Source of the DNA: Methylomonas rivi
Lineage (GTDB): Bacteria; Pseudomonadota; Gammaproteobacteria; Methylococcales; Methylomonadaceae
Direction of reading: 5' to 3'
DNA length: 64,000 nucleotides
NCBI RefSeq assembly: GCF_024505165.1
Contig: NZ_JANIBK010000001.1
Location: 1 to 64,000 of the forward strand
Position 1 is the stretch's first letter. The number at the start of each line of letters is the position of its first letter. Positions 27,840 to 36,259 of the stretch are shown piece after piece. The notes under the pieces were generated by a model. The model ran no database searches and had not been told where the DNA came from. It saw only the letters and a list, made by a program, of their open reading frames with translations. Both the position numbers and the translations under genes were made by a program.

Positions 27840-28799
27840 TTATCGGGAATAATATGAAACAAAAGCCTCCATAAACTCGGAAAGCCTATCCGTTTCCAAG
27901 TGATTGATTCCAGCCGCCGCCATCCTGCCGCCGCCGCTTGGAAATTTGGCGCATAATACGTCCGCGCCCGCTTTATTATTCAAGGGCGCTCTTACACTTA
28001 CCACGTACCCTCCACGCTCGTTCAAACTCAAAACCGCATGCGCGCGGCCTGGATGGAGATTGGCTAACTCATTACTCCAAACCCCGCTAACGCGACGGGC
28101 CCACTTTTCATCCGGCAGAATAAAAAGCGCCGCGTGTTCGGTTTGAAATTCGGCTTTTGTCCGCTTGGCCAAGCGCATATCGTTGGCATAACCGTCCAGC
28201 AGGGCCTGATAAATATCGCGCCGATCAGCCATAAAAGCCAACGGCGATTCATATCCATATAAAAACCGATACAGCGCATCCGGGGCAAAATTTAAATCTT
28301 CAAGATTCGTACCGTAACCATTGTAATTCAAACATATCCCAAGCTGCTTTAACGATTCGATTTGGTCATCGGATAAATTTAACCCATGCGCCACGGAAAC
28401 GGCCTTGTCCGTCAGATTATCTCCAAAAGCCGCGGTTACTGCCCAAGCGCTAAAGCGGCGGCCTAAATACTGATCCACCAGCAAACTGGTGCACACATTG
28501 GCATCCGTGTTTATCAAGGCCGTTAATAGCGGGTTGACGGGAATGTCCGTGGCTTGGTGATGATCGGCGTAAAAAACCTCAACCCGCCGATCCAATAAAT
28601 CCATGAGCGGCTGACGGTTTTTATCAAGCGATATATCCAGAACGTTGACGCGGTCGCCCGCCTTGGCATCGACCCGTTTTAACAAGCTTATGTCCCGTTT
28701 GACTCCCGTAACCAATATCGAATCGGCCGGCTCGGCCAAGCGCAATTGCAGCAAGGCGCAGATTCCGTCCGCATCGCCGTTAAACACATCAAAGTTCAT
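27840..28799 (-). CDS. DHH/DHHA1 family phosphoesterase
   Basis: A 319-residue protein with DHH-superfamily motifs: D9-A-D11-G near the N-terminus, D55 in VLDISLD, the name-giving D79-H80-H81 and the C-terminal DHHA1 glycine motif GGGRMAAAG. The length resembles NrnA/pAp-phosphatase-type enzymes, which hydrolyse short oligonucleotides and 3'-phosphoadenosine 5'-phosphate. The position right after cysC, 13 bp away, fits a role in clearing pAp, the by-product of PAPS use (inference). Assignment to NrnA itself is not certain, since overall similarity looks distant. Confidence 0.72.
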   Translation of the reverse strand: MNFDVFNGDADGICALLQLRLAEPADSILVTGVKRDISLLKRVDAKAGDRVNVLDISLDKNRQPLMDLLDRRVEVFYADHHQATDIPVNPLLTALINTDANVCTSLLVDQYLGRRFSAWAVTAAFGDNLTDKAVSVAHGLNLSDDQIESLKQLGICLNYNGYGTNLEDLNFAPDALYRFLYGYESPLAFMADRRDIYQALLDGYANDMRLAKRTKAEFQTEHAALFILPDEKWARRVSGVWSNELANLHPGRAHAVLSLNERGGYVVSVRAPLNNKAGADVLCAKFPSGGGRMAAAGINHLETDRLSEFMEAFVSYYSR

Positions 28800-28812
28800 T
28801 TACAGACCAGCC

Positions 28813-29427
28813 TTATGGTTTTCTTGACACGACGCCGCGCTCTTGCAGCAGCAGCAGCACTTGCTCGACACACTCGTCCAAACTGTACTTGCCGGTATCG
28901 ACTTTCAACTCCGGCTTTTCCGGCGCCTCGTAGGGAGAGGAGATGCCTGTAAAATACTTAATTTCCCCTTGCCGGGCCTTTTTATACAAACCTTTTACAT
29001 CGCGTTCTTCGCAAATAGCCAGATCGCAACTACAGTAAATTTCAATAAAATCGCCGTGCGGCACTAATTTTCTGGCCAAATTACGTTCCGCCCGAAACGG
29101 GGAAATGAAGGCTGTCAGCGCAATGGTTCCCGCTTCCAACATCAATTTAGCCAATTCGGCAATCCGGCGTATGTTTTCCTGCCGGTCCTGGTCGGAAAAT
29201 CCCAAATCCCCGCACAGACCATGCCTGACATTATCGCCATCCAGCACGAATGTTCTGCAACCCAGTTGATATAGACGCTCTTCAACAGCATGCGCCAGGG
29301 TTGATTTTCCCGCTCCCGATAAGCCGGTAAACCATAAAATAACCGACTTATGTCCATTCTGTTGTTCCCGCCTGACCCTCGTTACCGTCGAGTGATGCCA
29401 AACGGTATTGCTGCTTTGTTTGTTCAT
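28813..29427 (-). CDS. cysC: Adenylylsulfate kinase
   Basis: APS kinase, making PAPS from APS and ATP. P-loop [13 protein letters not shown], the substrate segment [17 protein letters not shown], and lid region [13 protein letters not shown] are clear. The later [27 protein letters not shown] is typical. At 204 residues it is a stand-alone CysC, without the fused sulfurylase CysN. No cysDN, cysH or cysI is present nearby, so the PAPS may feed sulfation rather than, or as well as, sulfate assimilation. It heads a three-gene run with the DHH phosphoesterase and the beta-helix gene. Confidence 0.95.
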   Translation of the reverse strand: MNKQSSNTVWHHSTVTRVRREQQNGHKSVILWFTGLSGAGKSTLAHAVEERLYQLGCRTFVLDGDNVRHGLCGDLGFSDQDRQENIRRIAELAKLMLEAGTIALTAFISPFRAERNLARKLVPHGDFIEIYCSCDLAICEERDVKGLYKKARQGEIKYFTGISSPYEAPEKPELKVDTGKYSLDECVEQVLLLLQERGVVSRKP

Positions 29428-29495
29428 AAAATTATTCGGCTAAAGCCTATTATGTGAAGTGGAAAAGACCCATTTAGCTAGAAGGCCTGACTTAC

Positions 29496-29819
29496 TCAAC
29501 GCCCATATTCCAGATTTTCAATTTTTTTTAAAACTCCATTTTCAAACTGTAAAAATTGTTTAAATCGCCTGGGACCGAAGTTATATACCCATTCGTCAAT
29601 AACCACTTCTTCGTACTGATCCAACTCCAACGCACCGTAAGGGTGCCGCAAACGGCTGGCCCGCATGCCATACCGCCTGTCGGCCCACTCAGGCTCGCCG
29701 CACTTTTCCAATACGTCCGGCTTATAATCGCCTACCTGCACCAACTTGCGGCCGCAACGAAAAGCCAGCGCATCCGTCGAGGCCAAAATCAGGCACAACG
29801 CCAGCACCAGGGTTTTCAT
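29496..29819 (-). CDS. DUF2845 family exported protein
   Basis: A 107-residue protein with a signal peptide ending in ALA (TDALAFRCG). The mature part has FRCGRKLVQVGD and KCGEPEW, giving two conserved cysteines, and the DEWVYNFGPRRF segment seen in DUF2845 proteins. It is predicted to be periplasmic with one disulfide. It is the last gene of the deformylase/metallohydrolase/SoxYZ-like operon, 9 bp after the carrier gene. Function unknown. Confidence 0.8.
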   Translation of the reverse strand: MKTLVLALCLILASTDALAFRCGRKLVQVGDYKPDVLEKCGEPEWADRRYGMRASRLRHPYGALELDQYEEVVIDEWVYNFGPRRFKQFLQFENGVLKKIENLEYGR

Positions 29820-29828
29820 CCGTTCCCT

Positions 29829-30662
29829 TTAAGGGGTGACCGCGTATTGCTGGGAATAACTGGCGCCTTTATCGCATACTTTTCTGCTGACGGGCGACTC
29901 GCAGGAAATATCGCTGAATTCGGCCTTCAACTCGCCCGGCTTGTCCGGTATGAAATAAAAACGGAAATTGGGGTCGGCACTGATGGCAATATCGATTTTG
30001 GCGTTCAATACCGGCTTATCGTTAAAAGTGACTTTAAGCTGATCGATGAAATGCGATTTCCTAACGTATCTAGTCATCTGATCCATCTGCATACCCGTCA
30101 GATTGGGGTGACTGATCATTAGCTGTGCTTCGGTCGGCTGGCCGGGCTTCATGCCGTCATCCAAACGGAACTTGACTTTCCCCAATCGTTTCATGGCCTC
30201 GTCCAAGTCCGCTCCAACCGGCGCGGAACAACCGCCGCTGGCCTTGACGAACTTTTTGCTCATGGTCAGTTTGCCGTCATTGGTTTCGGCGATCGCGCGG
30301 ATATTGCTGTAGGTATTCACCCGCACCCGCATGGCTAAATCCGCCTTGCCGCTTTCCGGAAAAAATTCGAATTCGCCGACAAACGGAAATGGATTTTTAT
30401 CCACCAGCACCCAGATTTTTTTGATGTATTTGTCTTTGCCTTGCGGCATTTTACTCGTTACCTTGACCGGTACGATCGCCGGATCTTCCGCCCGGTAAGG
30501 CGCTTCCAGCTCGATGACCGCATCCGACTCCTCAATGGTTTTGCCGGCAAAAAACTGCGTCTTCAGGGTATTGTTCCAGGTACTGTCATCATCGCCGCCT
30601 TCGGCCAACGCGGCAGCCGGCAGCAGCATAATCAAAAAGACAAATTTGGCTAAATTTTTCAT
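29829..30662 (-). CDS. Quinoprotein-associated SoxYZ-like carrier
   Basis: Periplasmic protein of 277 residues with a signal peptide ending in ALAEGG. It joins a SoxY-like N-terminal half to a SoxZ-like C-terminal half, as in the 'quinoprotein dehydrogenase-associated SoxYZ-like carrier' family. The SoxY part ends in ASGGCSAPVG, placing the carrier cysteine C145 where SoxY has its sulfur-binding GGCGG. Such genes occur with PQQ-dependent alcohol dehydrogenases. It follows the zinc metallohydrolase gene by 24 bp. What is bound to the cysteine is not known. Confidence 0.88.
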   Translation of the reverse strand: MKNLAKFVFLIMLLPAAALAEGGDDDSTWNNTLKTQFFAGKTIEESDAVIELEAPYRAEDPAIVPVKVTSKMPQGKDKYIKKIWVLVDKNPFPFVGEFEFFPESGKADLAMRVRVNTYSNIRAIAETNDGKLTMSKKFVKASGGCSAPVGADLDEAMKRLGKVKFRLDDGMKPGQPTEAQLMISHPNLTGMQMDQMTRYVRKSHFIDQLKVTFNDKPVLNAKIDIAISADPNFRFYFIPDKPGELKAEFSDISCESPVSRKVCDKGASYSQQYAVTP

Positions 30663-30686
30663 GAGTTTCTCTCAGGCGTTAATTAT

Positions 30687-31601
30687 TCAGTCTTCCCACT
30701 CAAGTTCCGCAAAGGCAATGGTGACGTTTTTACGGTGAAATTGCTCAAACAATTGCCAGTTTTTTTTTGCCGATAAACCCGCATGATCGACGGCATATTC
30801 CAAGGTTTTGCCTTGTTTGAGCATGGCCCGGATTTCGCCGGCCAATTGCTCTAAATAGGCTATATGCGGCTGCGAACCGAGCGGCCAATCTTTCACTAAT
30901 GGACCGTGTCCGGGTATTACCAATTTGTAATGATTTTGCGCCAGCCGCCGCAATTCTTTCAGCCAACCTCGGATGCTGCCGTCGATCACAGGAATATGCT
31001 CTAAAAACAGCAAATCGGCCAGCCACAGTGTATCGGTATTTTTATCGTAAACGCTTAAGTCATTATCGGTATGCGCGGCCGGGTGCGCCGTTAACACCAA
31101 TTCGCGGTTACCCAAATTCAAGCTCATGGTCTGTTTGACTTGTAAATCGGGCGGAATAATGTTGTCCGGACTGACGCGGATATCCAACAACTCATCGGCC
31201 TTACTCAAATAGTGCGGCGCGCGGGTAGCCATGGCGCGCGCCAATTTGTAATGACCGACAAAGCGTACCCCCTTGTTTTTGAACGCCCTGTTTCCATAGA
31301 TATGATCCGGGTGTACATGGGTATTGATCACATAACATATGGGTTTGGCAGTGACTTTTTTTACCGCCTGGCGCAACGCAATGCCTTGTTGCGGACTACC
31401 GCCGCTATCGATGACCGCCACGCAGTCGTCGCCGACGATAAAACCGATATTGGCGATTTCACCGTGATTTTCGCGGTCGGGCCAATGATGTTCGGAGCGA
31501 TGAACAAACACCCCCGGTGCAGCTTCCGTTACCGGCAAGGCTGGCAAGGCCCAGCTTGCGGCGTTCATCAACAATCCTAAACCAACAAGCAATAACCGCA
31601 T
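30687..31601 (-). CDS. Quinoprotein relay zinc metallohydrolase (MBL fold)
   Basis: Exported metallo-beta-lactamase-fold protein of 304 residues with an N-terminal signal peptide (to about residue 19). The zinc-binding motif is H95-V-H97-P-D99-H100, with further ligands in AHPAAHTDND and VIPGHGPLV. It matches the 'quinoprotein relay system zinc metallohydrolase' group that accompanies SoxYZ-like carriers and PQQ enzymes in methylotrophs. It lies 8 bp after the deformylase gene and 24 bp before the carrier gene, so the four genes look like one operon. The substrate is unknown, possibly a thioester or persulfide on the carrier (inference). Confidence 0.87.
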   Translation of the reverse strand: MRLLLVGLGLLMNAASWALPALPVTEAAPGVFVHRSEHHWPDRENHGEIANIGFIVGDDCVAVIDSGGSPQQGIALRQAVKKVTAKPICYVINTHVHPDHIYGNRAFKNKGVRFVGHYKLARAMATRAPHYLSKADELLDIRVSPDNIIPPDLQVKQTMSLNLGNRELVLTAHPAAHTDNDLSVYDKNTDTLWLADLLFLEHIPVIDGSIRGWLKELRRLAQNHYKLVIPGHGPLVKDWPLGSQPHIAYLEQLAGEIRAMLKQGKTLEYAVDHAGLSAKKNWQLFEQFHRKNVTIAFAELEWED

Positions 31602-31609
31602 ATCGCACC

Positions 31610-32137
31610 CTAAGCCGCTATTCGTTTGAAAAACTCGGATTCCGAAATAATGTCTTGATTGGTTTCGACTCTATCCAGATACACCAAGCCTTGTAAATGA
31701 TCGTACTCATGCTGAAATACTCGCGCGGGAAAGTCTTCTAAAATCATCCGCCCCGGCCGCCCGTGCGCGTCTTGGTAGTCCACCCGCACGGAGCGATAGC
31801 GCGGCACCAGAGCGCGAATACCCGGCACGCTCAAACAACCTTCCCAATCCTTGACGACATTATCATCCACTATCCGAAAACGCGGATTAACCATCGCGAC
31901 AGGCGCCATGTCGGGCGCTTTCGGGTAACGTGCCGTAGGCCGCGACGCGACAATAATAATCTGACGGGAAACGCCGAGTTGCGGCGCGGCAATGCCGACA
32001 CCGTTGCTTTCCAGCATCGCATTTTGCAAATCGCTCAGTAAGACATGGAACTTCGCACAGGTGAAATCATCAATAGGCAGTGCTTTTTGGCGCAATACCT
32101 CTGCCCCCAATTGCACAATTTCAGGCTTTTCGCTCAT
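31610..32137 (-). CDS. def: Peptide deformylase
   Basis: Iron-dependent removal of the N-formyl group from new proteins. All three PDF motifs are present: GVGIAAPQ (residues 46-53), EGCLS (99-103, metal ligand Cys) and QHEYDH (142-147, ligand His residues and catalytic Glu). The length is 175 residues. It is not beside fmt, the usual neighbour of the housekeeping def, but heads the quinoprotein-relay operon, so this may be a second deformylase. It is divergent from the HvfA-like gene, with 171 bp between. Confidence 0.95.
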   Translation of the reverse strand: MSEKPEIVQLGAEVLRQKALPIDDFTCAKFHVLLSDLQNAMLESNGVGIAAPQLGVSRQIIIVASRPTARYPKAPDMAPVAMVNPRFRIVDDNVVKDWEGCLSVPGIRALVPRYRSVRVDYQDAHGRPGRMILEDFPARVFQHEYDHLQGLVYLDRVETNQDIISESEFFKRIAA

Positions 32138-32308
32138 CTTAAAACCCAGGATAAATAACTTATATCAACCATGTTAGCAGACGGCAGTATACTGTTGTTT
32201 ATTAGAATTTACTCACCTTTACTTTCATACGCTTTTTTGTGATAGTAACCGGGAGACGAAACAGGCACTTGTGCCGGGATATCCCCACCACATCAACCAG
32301 GAGACAAT

Positions 32309-32632
32309 ATGAAAAAAATTCAAAAAACACCTTTTGCATTGGCAATGAGCGCTTCCTTACTGCCTTTCGCCGCCAACGCCGCGCAACCCGGCAACAATCC
32401 ATTCGCCATGCAGGACTTGAATTCGGGCTATATGCAAACCGCGGAAGCCGAAAAAGACGGTGCTTCTAAAATGAAGGACGGCGCCTGCGGAGAAGGAAAA
32501 TGCGGCGGCCAAATGAAAGATAAAACCACCGACAAAAAAGCCATCGAAGCTGTTTGTGCCGGCAAAAAAGCCGCCCCCGCCCCAAGCGGCGACAAAGCGG
32601 AAGACGGCAAAAAATCAGAACCGGCCAAATAA
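32309..32632 (+). CDS. HvfA-like copper-peptide (RiPP) precursor
   Basis: A 107-residue secreted low-complexity protein. The signal peptide ends near residue 25 (AANAAQ), followed by NPFAMQDLNSGYMQTAE, a segment typical of HvfA-family precursors. The core then has DGACGEGKCGG with C60 and C65; EGKCG (62-66) is the pentapeptide converted by DUF692 (MNIO) enzymes to a copper-binding oxazolone/thioamide in the known HvfABCD systems. DGACG is a degenerate second copy, and C83 is isolated. The lysine/alanine-rich tail is disordered. No hvfB or hvfC gene is adjacent; the neighbours are def and iscA. The ATG is preceded by GGAGA. The modification itself is unproven. Confidence 0.7.
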   Translation: MKKIQKTPFALAMSASLLPFAANAAQPGNNPFAMQDLNSGYMQTAEAEKDGASKMKDGACGEGKCGGQMKDKTTDKKAIEAVCAGKKAAPAPSGDKAEDGKKSEPAK

Positions 32633-32642
32633 CGCCGTGCGG

Positions 32643-32661
32643 CACCGGCTAATTGCCGGTG
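32643..32661. terminator. Hairpin between convergent HvfA-like and iscA genes
   Basis: CACCGGC (32643-32649) pairs with GCCGGTG (32655-32661) around a TAATT loop. It starts about 10 bp after one stop codon and ends 12 bp before the other. The T-run is weak, so the terminator role is likely but not certain. Confidence 0.55.
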
Positions 32662-32673
32662 TCGATTTCACGC

Positions 32674-32997
32674 TCAGACGCTAAAACTTTCCCCGCAACC
32701 GCACATACCCTTGACATTGGGATTATTAAACTTAAAGGCTTCGTTAAAGCCCTCTCTGGCATAATCCAGCTCTATACCATTCAGTTTATCCAGATCCGCC
32801 TGCTTAACCAGCACCTTGACATCGAACTGATCGAACACGATTTCATCCGCGGCCGGTTCATCTGCATAATCCAGCACATAAGCGTAACCGGAACATCCCG
32901 CCGGTTTCACACCCAAACGCAAGCCCAATCCGGAACCGCGTTTTTGCAACTGTTTGCGGATCTGATTCGCCGCGCGCTCGGTCACCGTAATACTCAT
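32674..32997 (-). CDS. iscA: A-type iron-sulfur carrier IscA
   Basis: Iron-sulfur cluster assembly protein of 107 residues. The three ligand cysteines of the HesB/IscA family are at C35 (AGCSGY), C99 and C101 (GMCGCGESF). ErpA is an alternative, but the place at the end of the iscR-iscS operon favours IscA. It starts 11 bp after the cysteine desulfurase. The scaffold gene iscU, which usually lies between iscS and iscA, is missing from this operon. Confidence 0.9.
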   Translation of the reverse strand: MSITVTERAANQIRKQLQKRGSGLGLRLGVKPAGCSGYAYVLDYADEPAADEIVFDQFDVKVLVKQADLDKLNGIELDYAREGFNEAFKFNNPNVKGMCGCGESFSV

Positions 32998-33008
32998 ACC
33001 GTTCTCTC

Positions 33009-34115
33009 CTAATTTCTTGCAAGCAATGTTGTTAAAACACTGACGAATTGATCGATTTCCTGTTCCGTATTGTCTTTACCTAGGCTAACCCGAATAGCGG
33101 ATTTGGCCAATAAAGCATCCACGGCCATCGCGGCCAAAACCGGGCTGATGTGCTCTGAACCCGTAGCGCAGGCCGAGCCGCTGGAAACGGCGATATTCTT
33201 TTGGTCCAACTGCATCAGCAGCATTTCGCCATTGACTGCTGGGATACCGAATTGTACGGTATTGGGCAAGCGTTCCGCTTGTTCGGCAAAAATCACCACT
33301 CCCGGAATCGTCTTTAATTGCCGCTCCAGGATACCCCTAAGAGTTTGCATGCGCGCAATTCGCTGCTCAAGTTCCAACCGCGCCAATTCCGCGGCCTTAC
33401 CGAATCCCACAATTGCCGGTACATTTTCGGTTCCGGCCCTTAGTCCGCGCTCTTGTTCGCCGCCGTAAAGCAATGGCTGTATGTCGACGCCGGCTTGCCA
33501 TGCCAAAGCCCCGCAACCTTTGGGGCCGTATATTTTATGGCTGGACAAACTCATCAAATCCACCCCCAGCCGCTTAAAACTGACCGGCATTTTACCCATG
33601 GCCTGAACCGCATCGGTATGCAGCAATCCGCCGACCGCCTTGATTTTATCCGCCCAGTCGGCTACCGGTTGAATAGCCCCGGTTTCATTGTTCGCCAACA
33701 TCAACGACACGAAGTCGCCGGCTTGCAGGCCTTGTTCCGCAATCGTCCCGGGCAATACCACGCCCGCGGTATCGGCCGGCAGGGCATTGACAGCCCGGTA
33801 ATGTTCCGCCCGGCGAAATGCATTTTCAGCCACTGCCGGGTGCTCGATAGCCGAAACCCATAACCGTCTGCCCCGCGCGCTGGCAAGAGCCAATGCATTG
33901 GCTTCGGTACCGCCGTTGGTGAACAGGATTTGCGCGGCTGGCACATCGATCAACGCCGCCACTTGTTCGCGGGCGGTGTCCACGGCGCTACGGGCGATAC
34001 GCCCCAATCGATATAAACTGGAAGGGTTGCCGTACAGTTGCCGAAAATACGGCAACATGGCCTCCACCACCCGTTCGTCAACCGGCGTGGTGGCATTGTG
34101 ATCAAAATAGATCAT
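33009..34115 (-). CDS. Cysteine desulfurase, IscS/NifS class
   Basis: PLP-dependent enzyme releasing sulfur from cysteine for Fe-S clusters. The N-terminus IYFDHNATTPVDERV, the Schiff-base lysine K194 in SSHKIYGPKG, and the persulfide cysteine C316 in SSGSACATGS are present. At 368 residues it is shorter than E. coli IscS (404), lacking much of the C-terminal tail that contacts IscU; in this it resembles NifS-like group I enzymes. Its ATG directly follows the iscR stop. It is placed here as the Isc desulfurase, but a shortened tail and no iscU alongside make the partner uncertain. Confidence 0.9.
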   Translation of the reverse strand: MIYFDHNATTPVDERVVEAMLPYFRQLYGNPSSLYRLGRIARSAVDTAREQVAALIDVPAAQILFTNGGTEANALALASARGRRLWVSAIEHPAVAENAFRRAEHYRAVNALPADTAGVVLPGTIAEQGLQAGDFVSLMLANNETGAIQPVADWADKIKAVGGLLHTDAVQAMGKMPVSFKRLGVDLMSLSSHKIYGPKGCGALAWQAGVDIQPLLYGGEQERGLRAGTENVPAIVGFGKAAELARLELEQRIARMQTLRGILERQLKTIPGVVIFAEQAERLPNTVQFGIPAVNGEMLLMQLDQKNIAVSSGSACATGSEHISPVLAAMAVDALLAKSAIRVSLGKDNTEQEIDQFVSVLTTLLARN

Positions 34116-34601
34116 TTAAGCCGATTTTCGTTCCTGCAGCGTCTGAATATCGATAACCTGTTCGGACTGCTTGGCCTGCCTTTTCGCCACTTCGCTGACC
34201 AGCTCTCTTTCCAGCAACTGGCCCAGGGTAATTTGTTTCAGGTAAGCGCGAATTTGTTCGCTCAATCCCATCCACAAATCGTGCGTGATGCACGGCTGAT
34301 CATTGTGGCAGTTGGATTTTCCGCCGCACTTGGTGGAATCGACAGGCTCGTCGACGGCCTCGATAATGTCGGCAATATTGATTTCGCGCGCCCCGCGGCT
34401 TAAGGTGTAACCGCCGCCCGGGCCTCTCACGCCCTTGACCATGCCGGCTTTGCGCAACCTCGCAAACAATTGCTCCAGATACGATAACGAAATGGTCTGC
34501 CGGGTAGCGATGTCGGTTAAAGTGACGGGATGCTTTTGGCTGTGATAGGCCAAATCCAGCATGGCCGTGACCGCATAGCGCCCTTTGGTGGTAAGTCGCA
34601 T
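34116..34601 (-). CDS. iscR: Iron-sulfur cluster regulator IscR
   Basis: Rrf2-family transcription factor controlling Fe-S assembly genes. The N-terminal winged helix (MRLTTKGRYAVTAMLDLAYH, GVRGPGGGYTLSRG) is canonical. Cluster ligands C92, C98, C104 and H107 sit at the same residue numbers as in E. coli IscR (C-X5-C-X5-C-X2-H). It is 161 residues long and first in the operon iscR-iscS-iscA. A type 1 IscR operator overlaps its promoter, so cluster-loaded IscR should repress its own operon. Confidence 0.95.
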   Translation of the reverse strand: MRLTTKGRYAVTAMLDLAYHSQKHPVTLTDIATRQTISLSYLEQLFARLRKAGMVKGVRGPGGGYTLSRGAREINIADIIEAVDEPVDSTKCGGKSNCHNDQPCITHDLWMGLSEQIRAYLKQITLGQLLERELVSEVAKRQAKQSEQVIDIQTLQERKSA

Positions 34602-34637
34602 AAAGGCCTCCTCATTAAACTTAGTTAAAGTAGGGAG

Positions 34638-34670
34638 ACTATAAATAAACCTACTATTTTAGTCAAGTAT
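34638..34670 (-). promoter_or_regulatory. iscR promoter with IscR type 1 operator
   Basis: On the minus strand TTGACT (34661-34666) and TATAGT (34638-34643) are separated by exactly 17 bp. A 25-bp site at 34646-34670 matches the type 1 IscR consensus ATASYYGACTRWWWYAGTCRRSTAT at 21 positions, covering the -35 and spacer. This predicts the autorepression known from E. coli iscR. Confidence 0.82.
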
Positions 34671-34686
34671 TGCGCTTCTAGCGATT

Positions 34687-35436
34687 TCAGGTTTTATCCT
34701 TAATCTGGCAATCGTCCAACTGGGGCATATTTTTTTCGCCGCATTGAATGCCGGCGTCATTCAGCTTTTGGCACATGGTTTCGATCTGCTTGTCCATTTG
34801 ATGAATATGGTCCAACATCAGATTAATCGCATTGGCAATAGGATCAGGCATATCGGTGGCCCCATAGGCGTCGAAGCCGATTTTTTGCGCCGTCGCATCG
34901 CGCCGGGCTTTCTCCTGTTTCGCCTTGCCGTCGATAATATGGGCGGGAATCCCTACCACGGTAACGCCATCCGGCACCGGCTTGACTACGACCGAATTGG
35001 AACCGACCCGGGCGCCCTCGCCGATTTCAATCGGCCCCAGCACTTTGGCGCCGGCACCGATTACCACCCCATTTTTCAAGGTAGGATGTCGCTTGCCCTT
35101 GTTCCAACTGGTGCCGCCCAGCGTCACACCGTGATAAAGCGTGCAATCGTCGCCGATCACGGCCGTCTCCCCAATCACCACGCCCATGCCGTGGTCGATA
35201 AAAAAACGCCGGCCGATCCGCGCGCCGGGGTGTATTTCGATCCCCGTCAACCAGCGGCCCAAAAACGACACATAGCGCGCCGGCCAATGCAGACCGCGCC
35301 GCCACAAACCATGACTGAGCCGATGGATCAAGACCGCATGAAAGCCCGGATAAGTCGTTATCACCTCAAATATTGACTGCGCCGCCGGATCGCGCGCAAA
35401 AACGCATTGAATATCTTCTTGAATTCGGCTGAACAT
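34687..35436 (-). CDS. cysE: Serine O-acetyltransferase
   Basis: Makes O-acetylserine for cysteine synthesis from serine and acetyl-CoA. The N-terminal helical domain is followed by the left-handed beta-helix ([26 protein letters not shown] and following hexapeptides). The DHG and [10 protein letters not shown] segments of the active site are intact. A C-terminal extension of about 70 residues is somewhat long for the family but not unusual. It starts 5 bp after trmJ and lies upstream of iscR, supplying the cysteine that IscS consumes, an arrangement shared by other gammaproteobacteria. Confidence 0.95.
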   Translation of the reverse strand: MFSRIQEDIQCVFARDPAAQSIFEVITTYPGFHAVLIHRLSHGLWRRGLHWPARYVSFLGRWLTGIEIHPGARIGRRFFIDHGMGVVIGETAVIGDDCTLYHGVTLGGTSWNKGKRHPTLKNGVVIGAGAKVLGPIEIGEGARVGSNSVVVKPVPDGVTVVGIPAHIIDGKAKQEKARRDATAQKIGFDAYGATDMPDPIANAINLMLDHIHQMDKQIETMCQKLNDAGIQCGEKNMPQLDDCQIKDKT

Positions 35437-35441
35437 GGCGA

Positions 35442-36167
35442 TTACTTTAAATTGTGATTTTGAGAGAAGCGCAAGATACCGCGCAATATATCCAGCTCCT
35501 TGGTGTCCAACTGAGCGCGGTTAAACAGGCGGCGTAAGCGGCGCATGATAGACTTGGAACGCTCCGGATGTAAAAAACCGATATCCGCCATGGTCTGCAG
35601 TAAATGCCGATAAAAACCTTCCATTTGCTCCGCCGTCGCCAAGGGCTCATCGCCCCGATCGCCAATGCTACTCGGATATTCCAGGCCGCTGGCGACAAAC
35701 AATTCATAACAGACCACTTGTACCGCGGCCGCCAAGTTTAACGAGCTGTATTCAGGATCGCAGGGAATCCGCAATAAATAATGGCAAAGATCCAGCTCAT
35801 GGTTTTTTAAGCCGGAATTTTCCCGGCCAAATACCAGGGCGATATTATCCTCGCCGCTACGGCCCACCCATTTCCCGGCAGCTTCGCGCGCGGTTACCGA
35901 CGGCCAGCTGATGGTCCTGTCACGGGCGCTGGAACCCAAAACAATCCGGCAATCGGCTATCGCTTCCGGCAACGAAGAATAGACCGTGGCGGCACGCAAC
36001 ACATCGTCCGCTCCGGAGGCGCGGGCCGTGGCATCGGCATGCGGAAACAACTTCGGCGAGACCAGCCGCAACTGATTCATGCCCATGTTCTTCATGGCCC
36101 GGGCGACGGCGCCGATATTGCCCGGGTGCGATGTTTCCACTAAAACGACCTTAAAATTAGACAGCAA
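35442..36167 (-). CDS. trmJ: tRNA (Cm32/Um32) methyltransferase TrmJ
   Basis: SPOUT-class methyltransferase acting on the 2'-OH of nucleotide 32 in the tRNA anticodon loop. Characteristic segments are [23 protein letters not shown] at the N-terminus, [10 protein letters not shown], and the trefoil-knot end [16 protein letters not shown]. The 241-residue length fits. The best start is a TTG; no ATG lies near the conserved N-terminus. It is divergent from suhB, with 92 bp between the start codons, the same pair seen in Pseudomonas and enterics. Confidence 0.93.
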   Translation of the reverse strand: MLSNFKVVLVETSHPGNIGAVARAMKNMGMNQLRLVSPKLFPHADATARASGADDVLRAATVYSSLPEAIADCRIVLGSSARDRTISWPSVTAREAAGKWVGRSGEDNIALVFGRENSGLKNHELDLCHYLLRIPCDPEYSSLNLAAAVQVVCYELFVASGLEYPSSIGDRGDEPLATAEQMEGFYRHLLQTMADIGFLHPERSKSIMRRLRRLFNRAQLDTKELDILRGILRFSQNHNLK

Positions 36168-36259
36168 AGACAGTTTCCGACCACTAAAAAACCGGCGATT
36201 CTAACAAAAGATTTGCTATGCTATCGGGGTTTTCTAACTGCTCATTACCAATTCGATCT

